Shown piece by piece: positions 10,936 through 22,789 of a stretch of 64,000 nucleotides of DNA. The translations under genes and the position numbers were made by a program. The notes under the pieces are model-generated. The model did no database searches. It was not told the origin of the DNA and worked only from the letters and a program-made list of their open reading frames with translations. Source of the DNA: Eurosta solidaginis (lineage: Eukaryota; Arthropoda; Insecta; Diptera; Tephritidae); the NCBI RefSeq assembly GCF_040869045.1, contig NC_090321.1, forward strand, positions 27,339,426 through 27,403,425, given 5' to 3'. How positions within the stretch are numbered: position 1 is the stretch's first letter; every line of letters starts with the position of its first letter.

Positions 10936-11279
10936 GTGCTATTTAGTTAAAATAAGAACGCAGTTTTGGAAGCGAATTTTGTAAGTGACGCTGCTTTGCG
11001 AGTTTTCGTAGTTATTGAGTTTAAAAATCAACCAAAAGTATATTAATTCATTGAGCTGGTGTTTTCATTATACATTGAGGTATCTAATTATCAGATTTTC
11101 TGTTTATTTCAAAAACTATTAAAATTTGTATCTTACTGGGATGTATGTGTCCCATTAGTATTCATTATGGGCTCAAAGTGTCCCAGTCAGGACTGAACAT
11201 GCCCATTTCTTGGAAATATGTCAGAATGTGTTGCTATTATTATTTACTTCTGTATAGACTTAACATTCCAAAAAAAACT

Positions 11280-11800
11280 TGATTAAGATGAAATCGTTAA
11301 TATGTTGGAGTCATCTAGTTAGGATGCCAATTTTCCAGACAGCAGTAGCGATAACTTTGAGCCTTCTGCGAAATTCCAAAACAAAGTGCAAAAATATGTA
11401 TTGGAGAAAAAAGCGTAATTTGTTGCATAATAATTATGTCGTATAATCATTTGCCATCTGAAAGACACTATTCGTCAAAACACCTCTTTTTTTCCGATTA
11501 CTGATGATGCCAGTTGACAATTGTTGGGTAATCAGTTCTGAACTTGGACTGAGACAAAATGCACTCATAGAGTACATGATAGTTCTGGCATAAAATATGA
11601 TAGCTGAAGGGAAGGAGAGAGAAGCTGTTCGTCGAAGTGGCATGTCTGGGAGAAAAAGGAAACTAGCCGCAGGTCACCTACCTATTCCATTTGTTACGCG
11701 AATGCGTTGCACAGGCTCTGCGGAACAAAATAAGGAGAGGAGAACCAATAGGATACTATTCATTGAATTTGAAATAAAGTTAATTTTCTTATAAAAACCA
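11280..11800 (+). pseudogene. Remnant of piggyBac-like transposase
   Basis: Two recognisable islands. Near 11320-11400 the frame gives an acidic, serine-rich stretch (ANFPDSSSDNFEPSAKF), as found at the N-terminus of piggyBac transposases. At 11597-11790 comes SGRKRKLAAGHLPIPF then RMRCTGSAEQNKERRTN, which resembles the C-terminal region where a basic G-H-P segment precedes the cysteine-rich domain; most cysteines are gone. The catalytic DDD core is missing, so the middle of the gene was deleted. The assignment depends on the element termini more than on the protein. Confidence 0.4.
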
Positions 11801-12025
11801 AATGCAATTATATTTCAGATAAGGGATCATAAAATACTAATCGGAACAAATAAGTGCGATACAAAAATAATGACGAGACGTATGTGTCCCAGCCCCTCCC
11901 ACCGTCCCTTTTTTCCCGAATTTCATCTTGATGTGATAGAATCCTTTTGCTTTGCCCATTGTAACGATTGAACACCTTTAACAAGTTCTGTTTACCTCAG
12001 AGGATTTTCGGATCGAAAGGGTTAA

Positions 12026-13109
12026 GGCACATAGTATATGTATATGTATTTCGAGAACACAGACGGTTGGGACGCTTTAGCATTTATCTCGTGCAATATC
12101 CGCAAAGCTTATTTATAATTGCCTCCGAATTCGCCAGACACAGTAGGTTAGTACTTGCAAGATATGCACACTGATTTGTTGAGGTGTCAACAAGGCAATA
12201 AAATGCAAAACTGCCAACCAGATTACCAAGTGACTATTTCATAGATGAACTGTGTACAGTATATATAGCAGTGAGCATGACAATAGCTGTGGCATTTTGT
12301 TTTTTTTTTTTTTTTTTGTTTCTCAAAGTTTAAGAAAAGAACTTCCATGACTTTTGCAACTGAAAGTATGCAAAAATATTAAATAAATTATAAATTAAAA
12401 ATTGCTTCAAATAAATGTTTTCATACATTTACAGCAATAAAGGCAACCCCCGCTTAATTCATACAAATCTGAAAACAGTTTTCGAAAAAATTCGAAAATT
12501 AAATGAAAAAAAATCTGACACACCCTTCGAACAAAAAAAGTTTTGAGAGACCTATAACTTTTATTTGTTGGATTAAAATTGATTGGGCTACAAACCTGCG
12601 TATTCGAACAAATTCAGTAAACTCTTAAGTAAATAAAAAGCTCGAAATTTTTGTAAAATTATTTCGAATTTTGACTTTTTTCAAAAACATTATTGTTGTT
12701 TGGTTTGCATGGTTTTAGTTATAAAATTTAAATATTTTTTTTTAACTATCGAAAGAAAAGGAATCTAATTCACAAAATTTGTCACTGCTCTTTTTGTTTT
12801 CGCTGCTGTATGCCCCTTTTGCTTTATTTTATTGCCAAGTAGGAGTTAAATATTTAAAATATTGTGTAGTCGCATTGAAAAACGGCTCATATTTAATTCA
12901 TTATTTCGTGAAACCTTGTTTACCTTCATGGCTTTAGTATTAAGTGTAATTAATAGAAAGAATAAAGGTGTTGAGAGTGGAAAAAATGCTTAATAAAACC
13001 GAATAGTTCCTTGAAACAATAAAAGAAGCACGAAATAAAAGGAAAGAAGTTTTAAAGCATCGTAACTCAAGCTAGGCATACCCACTTCGTAACTGTTGTT
13101 TTTCTTGTC
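12026..13109. other. Gene-free AT-rich stretch
   Basis: Contains an 18-T run (12300-12317) and otherwise plain AT-rich sequence. No repeat family or gene recognised. Confidence 0.5.
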
Positions 13110-13620
13110 CCCGAAGGTAAGGGCAGTGTTGCGGATGTGGAAGTCCTTTGCCTGATATGGATCCGGAACACTCCGGTACTAGCCCGAAAAATTTTTCGTG
13201 TGTAAATATCTTTGCTCATGATTTGGGTGGAGTTCAGAATGTTAGCGTAATATAAGTGTATGCGTAAGCGTGAGTTTGCGCAGTGTTTGCTATATGCTAT
13301 ATGGAGGTATAGAGAACGTTATACATTGACGAGATAAAGACGTGTTATCGAGTTTTCATCGATAATAAAAGTATACCGATTTTTATCGACGAGTTATTGG
13401 GCTGTTTTAAGAGTATTATCGATTTAGTTATCGGAAAGTAATCGATAGCTTATCGAAGAGTTATTGATATCATTAAAAAAAGGATCCTATTTGTTATCGG
13501 AAAAATATAAATTTCTTATGAAAAGTGTATAAAAAAAATTATTATCAAAAAGGTATAGTAATCGAAAAGTTATCGAATATTTGTCGATATGTTATGAAAA
13601 AGGAATCGATTTGTTAAAGA
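13110..13620 (-). mobile_element. Family D piece with module F and a TTATCG array
   Basis: Plus-strand order: GCAGTGTTGCGGATG, the AGTCCTTTGCCTGATATGG block, CCGGAACACTCCGGTACTAG and AGCCCG of family D; then module F (13195-13320) starting GTGTGTAAATATCTTTGCTC; then degenerate TTATCGA units to 13620. The CCGGATATGGATCCGG-type semi-palindrome of the family is partly degraded here. Confidence 0.6.
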
Positions 13621-13621
13621 A

Positions 13622-13835
13622 CTCCCAGCGATTCGGGGGGTTGAGAATATTCTCGAGGAGAACATGCCTCTCATTAGAAGCGACTAAAATAACAGACCAA
13701 GAAGGCTTGATATGTTTACATCACTTCTCTCCCGAGATGGTCGTCTAGTATCTTAATGATGCTTATTTCCGGAATGTTCCGTATCAATATGTTTCTGGTA
13801 AAGTTCCCTCTATTGTGGGCGAGCTCTTGTTGATT
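13622..13835 (+). mobile_element. Family D piece, opposite orientation, internally deleted
   Basis: Starts with CCCAGCGATTCGGGGGGTT and TTGAGAATATTCTCG, the counterpart of the 9230-9283 block. It continues through ATGCCTCTCATTAGAAGCG and GACTAAAATAACAGACC to CCCGAGATGGTCG and CCGGAATGTTCCG. Its order is the reverse of the copy at 7766-9283, so it lies in plus orientation directly against the preceding minus copy. Its right edge GGGCGAGCTCTTGTT resembles 23273-23290. Confidence 0.55.
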
Positions 13836-16235
13836 TAAAAAAAAAAACTAGTTTTCTAGCCGTATTCTTATGTGTCGAATACGTCGAACTTCACGAGTGC
13901 TTGGTACTCACAACATTTTTTTATCCCTCCAATTTCTGGTTTGTGAATTTCAGTCGCTTTTTCCAACAAGCATGCAATCGCGCTAAGTTTAGCTCATTTA
14001 GTCCAGCCTATATTAGTGGACAACTTACATTAAAAAAGCAATATCCACCAAAACAGCTACAAAAGTTATTTATTCTAAAGTTAATTTAGGATCTTAAAAC
14101 ACTTTCGTTCGATCAGCACAGTCGCTTGATTCATATTTGTTCATTCGAAAGAGAGGAGAACGAATTTCTTCAGAATCTACTTCAAGATGTTCTCTTATAG
14201 TATTAATTTAATAATTTGTTGTTCCAGATAAAAACTTGTTCAATATCCTCTCGTAATAACTCTCCTCTTTACTTTTACTCCCACTCCTATTCCCATTCGA
14301 ATTCCACTCTCACTCCTACTCCTAGTCCCTTTTCAACTCCTATTTTTCCGGTTTTTCTTATATCAGATTTCGAATTCCAACCAACTAGAACTATCACATA
14401 TAAGTATTTTTCTTCAACAAAAACAGTCTGGAGTCGAGCACTTAGTTATAGATATGTTGTTGGACATAATCGCAGGACATAATCCAGAAAAATTATCTCA
14501 AATAATATTATTTTTTCGAACGTGGTATGATCCATCCCCACGTTAAAGCGCTTCATGCTCTGGAAATAATTTCTTTTTTTTTTAGCTTTTCCAACAGGGT
14601 CTTCCTAGGACATATGTTCATGTACGAAAAAATTTATGAACTTATTTAAATGGACCCTTAGGCCATTTATGCTGGTTGCATGTGACTTCTGAAGGACATA
14701 AATAGCTAAGATATGCAAACAGCTTATGACCTTGACAGACGCCACGTCAATGCACTTTAGCTAGTTAATTCAAATTCCACTCTCGAGCTAGAGAACAGTG
14801 ATCTTGGCTAAGTTTTATTTTAACTATCAAGAATTCCCAAAATTACCAGAGCTTGTACTGAAAGCACTGTCGAAAATGTCTGTTGCTCAAGCTTTATGTA
14901 GGTTTAACGTCATTCCTCTAATCAATGTTGCGCACCGTCTACCGCCTAGAGTGGAGTTCTGTTTGTTTACTATTTTACTTTTTATACTTTTATTTTACGT
15001 TTTCTCAATCCCAAACAGACTTTTACATGTACCTAACTTGAATTGGTTTGTATTCCGAGTTAATTGACATTAGTGTTGCCGTCCGCCTAGGCTTTTAGCT
15101 GATCGACCGCCAAGACGTGCAAAGCGACACGCAATGGCAATTTATGAGCGAGAAAAGCGTTAAAACTGAACGGCGAAATAAAAGAATATACATAATTCAA
15201 AAATATCGAAAAAACTACATATTAACAAATACACTTTAAGAAAACAAACAAGAATGTCTTGAACTATGAGCAAACACCAAGAATCGCTGAAACAATTTTG
15301 AGTGACATACAGAGCTGGGTTGGTCAAGAGACACCGCGCTAGGAGCAAAAAGTAAACAAATTATGGTCAACTCATACAATTCGTGTTTTGCTACCCACAG
15401 ACCTACATTAATATTCTCTGATGTGTCGACGTTCACATTAGATAGTATCGCCTACCATGATTTTGGAGAGAAATTTATTTTAAAACCAGGAAAAAAAAAA
15501 TATTCTTTAAATTGAGGAAAGTTTCATTTTAACGAGTAAGAAGATCTATTTTTTTCATAAAACTGGGAGGAAATAAAAAGCTTTAGTCCACGGAACTGAA
15601 TGGTTGGATCTTCAATGTATCACATTGTCTACAACTAAGAAATATGGAAACAGACCGCTAACGTCAATGAGCTGACGAGGTGATTGACGATCTTGAACAA
15701 TAACGGACGTTGTGTATGAGTATCTGGAAGGCTTGTAATAAGAACACTCAGGATTGTTTGTATACCATCCCAAGACCCTAAAATAAACCAATGTGAACCA
15801 TGCGTTAAGAGATAGGCTCATTGAGTAGAAAGAGGTGAAAGGTGTAAAAATATAGCAGCAAAAGTTTAACAGAAATCGATTTGAAACGAAAAGCTGTCAA
15901 ATCGCATACATTTTTTTAGAAATTTTTTCCGAATTGAGTTACATAATAAGGCCACAAATCTTATAGATTTACGTTATAGCAAATGAGAATTATGTGGTTT
16001 ATAAAATATTAATTTTAAACAGTTCTATCTAACACTGGAAACGTTTAGAACATCATGAAATATTACCAGCCTTATAATCAACACGACAGTTGTTCTGACC
16101 TGCTCTATCTATCCACTTGCCTCTGCTCTGTCTCATCCTCTTCTTCTTCTCTTATTTCCTCTCCCATTTGCTTTTTTCCAGTCTACTTTAATCGGTTTTT
16201 CTCTTACTATTCCGCCGTCACAGTTACACAAACTA
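13836..16235. other. Gene-free stretch
   Basis: Holds a pyrimidine-rich run of ACTCCT/TTCCCA type (about 14265-14345) and TCTTCT runs near 16135-16165. The plus-strand frame at 14798-15067 (89 codons) ends in a hydrophobic stretch but shows no family; the minus-strand frame at 15612-15821 is likewise unrecognised. Confidence 0.45.
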
Positions 16236-16381
16236 TTTTTATACTCAGTTGAGCAGAGCTCACAGAGTATATTTAGTTTGATTGGATAACGGTTGGTTGT
16301 ACATATATAAAGGAATCGAGATAGATATAGACTTCCATATATCAAAATAATCAGGATCGAAAAAAAATTTGATTGAGCCAT

Positions 16382-16418
16382 GTCCGTCCGTCCGTCCGCC
16401 GTCCGTCCGTCCGTCCGT
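16382..16418. repeat. (GTCC)n microsatellite in family A
   Basis: Two runs of GTCC separated by one GCC interruption, at the position where every family A, B and C copy has a GTCC/GGAC tract after GAGCCAT (or its reverse). Confidence 0.9.
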
Positions 16419-17559
16419 TAACACGATAACTTGAGTAAATTTTGAGGTATCTTGATGAAATTTGGTACGTAGGTTCCTGAGCACTCATCTCAGATCGTTA
16501 TTTAAAATGAACGATATCGGACTATAACCACGCCCACTTTTTCGATATCGAAAATTTCGAAAAACCGAAAAAGTGCGATAATTTATTACAAAAGATCGAT
16601 AAAGCGACGAAACTTGGTAGATTAGTTGGGCTTATGACGCAAAATAGAAAATTAGTAAAATTTTGGACAATGGGCGTGGCACCGCCCACTTTTAAAAGAA
16701 GGTATTTTAAAATTTTGCAAGCTGTAATTTGGCAGTCGTTGAAGATATCATGATGAAATTTAGCAGGAACGTTACTCTTATTACTATATGTACGCTTAAT
16801 AAAAATTAGCAAAATCGGAGAAGGACCACGCCCACTTTAAAAAAAAAAATTTTTTAAAGTAAAATTTTAACAAAAAATTTAATATCTTTACTGTATATAA
16901 GTAAATTATGTCAAGATTCAACTCCAGTAATGATATGGTGCAACAAAATACAAAAATAAAAGAAAATTTAAAAATGGGCGTGGCTCCGCGCTTTTCATTT
17001 AATTTGTCTAGGATACTTTTAACGCCATAAGTCGAACAAAAATTAACCAATCCTTTTGAAATTTGGTAGGGGCATAGACTTTATGACGTTAACTGTTTTC
17101 TGTGAAAATGGGCGAAATCGGTTGATGCCACGCCCAGTTTTTATACACAGTCGTCCGTCTGTCCTTCCGCATGGCCGTTAACTCGATAACTTGAGCAAAA
17201 ATGTATATATCTTTACTAAACTCAGTTCACGTACTTATCTGAACCCAGTTTATCTTGGTATGAAAAATGAACGAAATCCGACTATAACCACGCCCACTTT
17301 TTCGATATCGAAAATTGCGAAAAATGAAAAAAATGTCATAATTCTATACAAAATATGAAAAAGGGATGAAACATGGTAAGGTAAGGATTGTTTTATTGAC
17401 GCGAAATATAACTTTAGAAAAAACTTTATAAAATGGTTGTGACACCTACCATATTAAGTAGAAGAAAATGAAAAAGATCTGCAGGGCGAAATAAAAAACC
17501 CTTAAAATCTTGGCAGGTATTACATATATAAATAAATTAGCGGTATCCAACAGATGATG

Positions 17560-19100
17560 TTCTGGGTCACCCTGGTCCACATTTTGGTCGATATCTGGAA
17601 AACGCCTTCACATATACAACTACCACCACTCCCTTTTAAAACTCTCATTAATACCTTTAATTAGATACCCATATCGTACAAACTCATTCTAGAGTCACAC
17701 CTGGTCCACCTTTATGGCGATATTTCGAAAAAGCGAACACCTATAGAACGAAGGCCCACTCCCTTTTAAAAATACTCATTAACACCTTTCATTTGATACC
17801 CATATCGTACAAACAAAGTCTAGAGTCACCCCTGGTCCAGAAAGGCCCACTCCCTCTTACAATACACATTAACTCCTTTCATTTGATACCCATATTGCAC
17901 AAGCGAGTTCTAGAGTCACCCCTGGCCCACCTTTATGGCGATATCTCGAAACGGCGTCCACCTATGGAACTAAGGATTACTCCCTTTTAAAATACTTATT
18001 AACACCTTTCATTTGATACCCATATCGTACAAACGCATTCTAGAGTCACACCTGGTCCATCTTTATGGCGATATCTCGAAAAGGCGTCCACCTATAGAAC
18101 TAAGGCCCACTCTCTCTTAAAATACTCATTAACTCCTTTCGTTTGATACCCATATTGCACAAACGAATTCTAGAGTCACCCCTGGTCCACCTTTATGGCG
18201 ATATCTCGTAAAGGGGTCCACCTATAGAACTAAGCCTCACGCCCTTTTAAAATAATCATTAGCACCTTTCATTTGATACCCATATCGTACAAACAAAGTC
18301 TAGAGTCACCCCTGGTCCACCTTTATTGCGATACCTCGAAAATGCGTCCACCTATAGAACTAAGGCCCACTCCCTCTTAAAATACTCATTAACTCCTTTC
18401 GTTTGATACCCATATTGCACAAACGAATTCTAGAGTCACCCCTGGCCCATCTTTATGGCGATATCTCGAAAAGGCGAACACCTATAAAACGAAGGCCCAC
18501 TCCCTTTTAAAAATACTCATTAACACCTTTCATTTGATACCCATATCGTGCAAACAAAGTCTAGAGTCACCCCTGGTCCACCTTTATTGCGATACCTCGA
18601 AAATGCGTCCACCTATAGAACTAAGGCCCACTCCCTCTTAAAATACTCATTAACTCCTTTCGTTTGATACCCATATTGCACAAACGAATTCTAGAGTCAC
18701 CCCTGGCCCACCTTTATGGCGATATCTCGAAACGGCGTCCACCTATAGAACTAAGGCCCTCTCCCTTTTAAAATACTCATTAACACCTTTCGTTTGATGC
18801 CCATATTGTGCAAACAAATTCTAGGGTCACCCCTGGGCCACCTTTATGGCGATATCTCGAAACGGCGTCCACCTATCGAACTAAGGATTACTCCCTTTTA
18901 AAATGCTCATTAACACCTTTCATTTGATACCCATATCGTACAAACGCATTCTGGAGTCAACCCTGATCCACCTTTATGGCTATATCCCTAAATGGCGTCC
19001 ACCTATAGAACTATGGCCCACTCCCTCATAAAATACTCTCTAATGCCTTTCATTTGATACACATGTCATACAAACACATTCCAGGGTTTCCCTCGGTTCA
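17560..19100. repeat. 130-bp minisatellite array, about 12 units
   Basis: The unit length is exactly 130 where measured (GATATCTCG at 18070 and 18200). Landmarks per unit: CACCTTTATGGCGATATCTC, GGCGTCCACCTATAGAACTA, CTCATTAACACCTTTC, TTTGATACCCATATCGTACA and TTCTAGAGTCACCCCTGG. Edge units are most diverged. The 130-bp unit is not a multiple of three, so the short frames across it are not coding. Confidence 0.9.
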
Positions 19101-19197
19101 TTTTCCTACATGGTTATTTTCCCTTATGTTGTCACCTTAGCTCTCAACTGAGTATGTAATGTTCGGTTACACCCGAACTTAACCTTCCTTACTTGTT

Positions 19198-21083
19198 ATT
19201 TTTACAATTATTTCACCAGTTTAATACAATTTTTAAGAAGTTATTCATATAAGAAAGGAAAAACTAGTTATTAATTTTTACGAAAATTTTTTGTCCAGAT
19301 TTAAGGAATGATTTCTATGGCGACGTTATATATAACATTTTTCCTTATTTTAATAGCTATTTTCCTTGTTTATAGGAATTTTTCCCGAAAATTTACTCGA
19401 GTTTATTTAAAGAATAGTTATTCTTGCAGTACTTTTCTCTCTTTCCTGTCATCATCTTCTTCTTCATCTTTTCCAGGGTCTCAATATCTTCCCTATCCTA
19501 CAACTCTTCTTATTCCACTCCATCTTAAAAAAAACAGTTTGCGTGTTTGTTCGCTATAATCCCAACTTTCAAAAGAGTAAAAGAGAGAGAGAGGGTGTGG
19601 TGAAGGCGTGATAGGATAAAAAAAACCAGGGTACTACAATTTATCCACCCATTTTTAAGATCATCAAAGGATAAGTGTTGAGTACCAAGTGGAACATTTC
19701 TCCCCTTTTTATTGAACACATTATAGTACACCCTAATGTACATATCTGCTCAAAAATCTTTGGTTTATACTTCTAAAGTGCAGAAAAAATGGCTTACGAC
19801 TAAAGAATTAAGATGTCAATGTCAGCGTGTGGCGGTGACTCAACCATCGGTGGCAGTCAAGAGTAGTGGGCAGAGGCACTGCTTAACAGAGGGATAAGCA
19901 AGTAAAACCCTACTAAAAAGTATGGAAAAGCTATTGTACAAATACATATCAATATCCATATGCATATATTTCTATTTATTTGCAAAGGCACACGCATTAC
20001 AGCTTTAAATAATTTTGTCGCCATCGTAGATGCACTTCTTCGGCTACTATAAGTTGATTTCTGGCGCTGCTGATCCCTTACCATGCTCCCCAAATCATTA
20101 CACTTCGTGTCCCTTTTGTTTGTTTTGCTTTTGCTGCATTTAAATTGCCCTTTGTTATATCAATTTTGTTATTGTTGCCCCGATTAGTGTTTGTTCGACT
20201 GCGCGCATGCGCAACGCACTTATACGGTGGTACACTCGCTTGACTTCTTGACTGGTTTGCTATTGCTTTGCTGGTTGGTGCGTGTTTATTTTATATCTCA
20301 GATTTTAAATTTCAGTGTTTGTACAAGCAAAAACTGTCATGTAAACAATTTTCATTTGGCACCAGCCAGGGTACGTGCAGTGTGGACACATCAGCAATAA
20401 TAATAACAACAACTCCAGCGAAAATATTATACCGAAAAAACTAAACACTTGCCATAACTGAACATTGAAGATTGCGCGAGCGTCTACAATTTAGAGATTT
20501 TTGTTTTAACCCTTAAATGCAACAGAAATTTTAAACGAACTTTCAGTTGAACAAAGTAGTTAGTCAGAAATTTGAAGAGTATGAGTAAGAAGAGAACGCT
20601 TAGAATGGGCTTAGAAATTTGATTAACTTTAGTCCGTCTAGAATTTCGAAGTTTGGTGATTACTGGCAAGGGTAAACACAATTGGAAAAGTCGTCCTATA
20701 CTCCACAAATAACAAATTAGTCCCACTCCACACTTCGTCCTTCATACGACCTTGAAAAAGGTATTTGAGGAAGATGGTCAACATTTATCATTTGGGCAAA
20801 TAATCATTTTACGGTAGGAAGATCTGATTATCAAAGACAGTACGAAACAATATTCTACGCATGGAAAAACGGCAATAAACGTGGTTGACATGGAGGACGC
20901 AATCAAAGTGACCAATGGTTTTACGATAAGTCAACGCAACCACACAAGGTTTAAGAGACTCGGCATTAAAGCATGTATCAAATAAGTGGTAGACAAACAA
21001 ACAGCCCATCAAGTTCAGCACCAATTTGCGTGCAACAGCACAAGTATTTTATAGAAAACGAAAAAACCAAAAGTGAAGTAAAA
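19198..21083. other. Gene-free stretch
   Basis: No repeat family recognised. TCTTCT-rich run near 19445-19475. Frames on either strand are short and unrecognised, including the minus-strand frames at 20484-20726 and 20809-21024. Confidence 0.45.
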
Positions 21084-21199
21084 TCACGCTTCATTTGAGT
21101 TTTTCAAATCAAGCAGCAGCGCTTCAGCTTTACAATCACAATCAGTCGTCACTTCAATTTTAACGCCTCCTTGCAATGGATCCGCTTGATCTTCAGGTG
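21084..21199 (-). CDS. Candidate terminal exon of an unknown host gene
   Basis: The only stretch in the window whose codons look like ordinary protein without matching a transposon. The minus strand reads APEDQADPLQGG, VKIEVTTDCDCKAEALLLDL, KNSNEA and TGA (21084-21086). Upstream lies a 17-T run on this strand (21248-21232) followed by a pyrimidine-rich stretch and CGCAAAG, a possible 3' splice acceptor with the exon starting at 21199 and a GCA codon split after its first base. There is no start codon close by, so it would be a last exon. Charged, acidic, with a Cys-Asp-Cys; no domain recognised. I see no AATAAA shortly after the stop. It may be chance. Confidence 0.25.
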
Positions 21200-21535
21200 C
21201 TTTGCGTATTGTAGCGGTGGCGAAATGGGACAAAAAAAAAAAAAAAAACGATGGATGGGTCTGTGCAACAGTGCGGCTCATATGTACATATGAAATCATA
21301 TATGCGTGATAAGCCAATGTGGCGTGTGGCCTGTGGCATGTGAATGTCGTGGCGATAAATTGCATGTTTACCCAAACATAATTTTTAGTTCAACTGGTCT
21401 GTCCTTTTTTTCAGAAATTTATCAGCAAGTTATTGTCCGCTCATCAAGTTCGATTTTTGAAGTGTTGAAATTGAGCAAAGAGTCCTTGAAGAGTCAGTTA
21501 TATGCTAATGGTTTCGCAATAAAAAATCAAATAAA

Positions 21536-22067
21536 ACAAGTAAGGAAGGCTAAGTTCGGGTGTAACCGAACATTACATACTCACCTGCCAAATAACAGCT
21601 TGCAAAACTTTTAAATTACCTTCTTTTAAAAGTAGGCGGTGCCACGCCCATTGCCAAAAAGTTTACTAATTTTCTATTTTGCGTCATAAGGTCAACAATC
21701 CTACCAAGTTTCATTGCTTTATCCGTCTTTGGTAATGAATTATCGCACTTTTTTCGGTTTTTCGAAATTTTCGATATCGAAAAAGTGGGCGTGGTTATAT
21801 TCCGATTTCGCTCATTTTAAATATAGATCTGAAATGAGTGCCCAGGAACTTACATTCCAAATTTCATATGATTCCATACCTCAAAATTTACTCAAGTTAT
21901 CGTGTTTACGGACGGACATGGCTAAATGAATTTCTAGTTTCCCCAGACCATTTTGATATATAAAAGTCAGAAATCTATATCTATCTCGATTAGTTTATGC
22001 CGTTACGGGGTACCGTTATGCTAACAAAATTAATATACTCTGTGAGATCTGATCAGCTGAGTATACT
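21536..22067 (-). mobile_element. Family A element, short form without minisatellite
   Basis: Starts ACAAGTAAGGAAGGC with an intact GTTCGGGTGTAACCGAAC hairpin, followed by the AACAGCTTGCAAAACTTTTA module, a TTTCGATATCGAAAAAG palindrome with GTGGGCGTGG and a GTGTTTACGGACGGACATGG junction with only a minimal GGAC tract. It ends at a left-end hairpin reading ATATACTCTGTGAGATCTGA to GCTGAGTATACT. Internal minisatellite and several modules are absent. Confidence 0.85.
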
Positions 22068-22789
22068 AAATACTTAGCTCGAAAAGCGACTCCGCTTAGA
22101 AAAACTGATTTCTTTCCTTTCTATGTTGTTTTGCCTGGGACTTAAAGCCAGGTCCTTGGGTGTGATAGGCGCTACTTTTTTTGCAACACTTTGCAGATGA
22201 TTTGCCTTCAATAATCATGGTAGTGGATGGAATAAGTAAACAAAGACATTCAGGTTTACAGTTACTCACTGAAGTGATATATGATAGGAATTTCGGTTCA
22301 CGCGAGAAAAAATTACTCGCTGCGTTTTACATAATTTCCCCCTTAATGTTATATTGGTGGAGTAGTGCTTCGCCCCATCCAATAGGTGCGACCACTCACT
22401 AATTGTCATCAATGTCCTCTAACGGGAGTCAGAGAAAACCTGCAGTTTCAACAAGTCTGGACCAGAGATATAAGGGTGTAAGAGACGTTGATTTCAAATT
22501 GAAATTGATATATGGTTGGTGTCATATGGGGACACATTACAAGCGGGACATACATTTCATATATTGTTGTTGATTTTTGGTAAGTAAGAAAAGAAATTTT
22601 TTTTCAAAAAACTGCATTTACCAATTTGCCAATTGACACGAAAAAAATACATAAAAAATGATTTGGAGCCTTGAAAATAAAAAAAAAAGCATAAAAAATA
22701 GATGGAATTTCGCAGGCTCGAAAATTATTTTTTTGTGTATGCGTAGTGGAACTTTTTTTCCTGAGCCCAAATGCTATCGAAAAATCGAT
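22068..22789. other. Gene-free AT-rich stretch
   Basis: Nothing recognised; A-rich run near 22676-22688. Confidence 0.5.

Larger units (their letters stand above)
10334..12021. mobile_element. Decayed piggyBac-like DNA transposon
   Basis: A perfect 15-bp terminal inverted repeat, CCCTTTCGATCCGAA, lies at 10334-10348 and, reversed, at 12007-12021. Both ends abut TTAA (10330-10333 and 12022-12025), the target duplicated by piggyBac-type transposases. Subterminal blocks also mirror each other (TGGGACCTATGCG on the left, CGTATGTGTCCCA on the right). A retrotransposon fragment (10431-10935) is inserted inside. Without it the element is about 1.2 kb, too short for an intact piggyBac transposase, and the remaining coding sequence (11280-11800) is broken. 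The family is strongly supported by the TTAA plus CCC start; it is a dead or non-autonomous copy. Confidence 0.8.
16236..19197 (+). mobile_element. Family A element, full-length, with 130-bp minisatellite
   Basis: Left end: hairpin TATACTC (16240-16246) / GAGTATA (16265-16271) enclosing an inner TGAGC-AGA-GCTCA stem. Then AATCGAGATAGATATAGACT, the GTCC tract (16382-16418), AACACGATAACTTGAGTAAA, and several modules each bearing a CCACGCCCAC or GGGCGTGG box, two with the palindrome TTTTTCGATATCGAAAA. The minisatellite follows (17560-19100). The right end has hairpin GTTCGG/CCGAAC (19161-19178) and CTTCCTTACTTGTT. No terminal inverted repeat and no evident target duplication, as in Helitron-type elements. 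The dipteran mini-me/DINE-1 elements have the same TATA-rich end hairpin and GTCY tract. No coding sequence. Confidence 0.85.
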
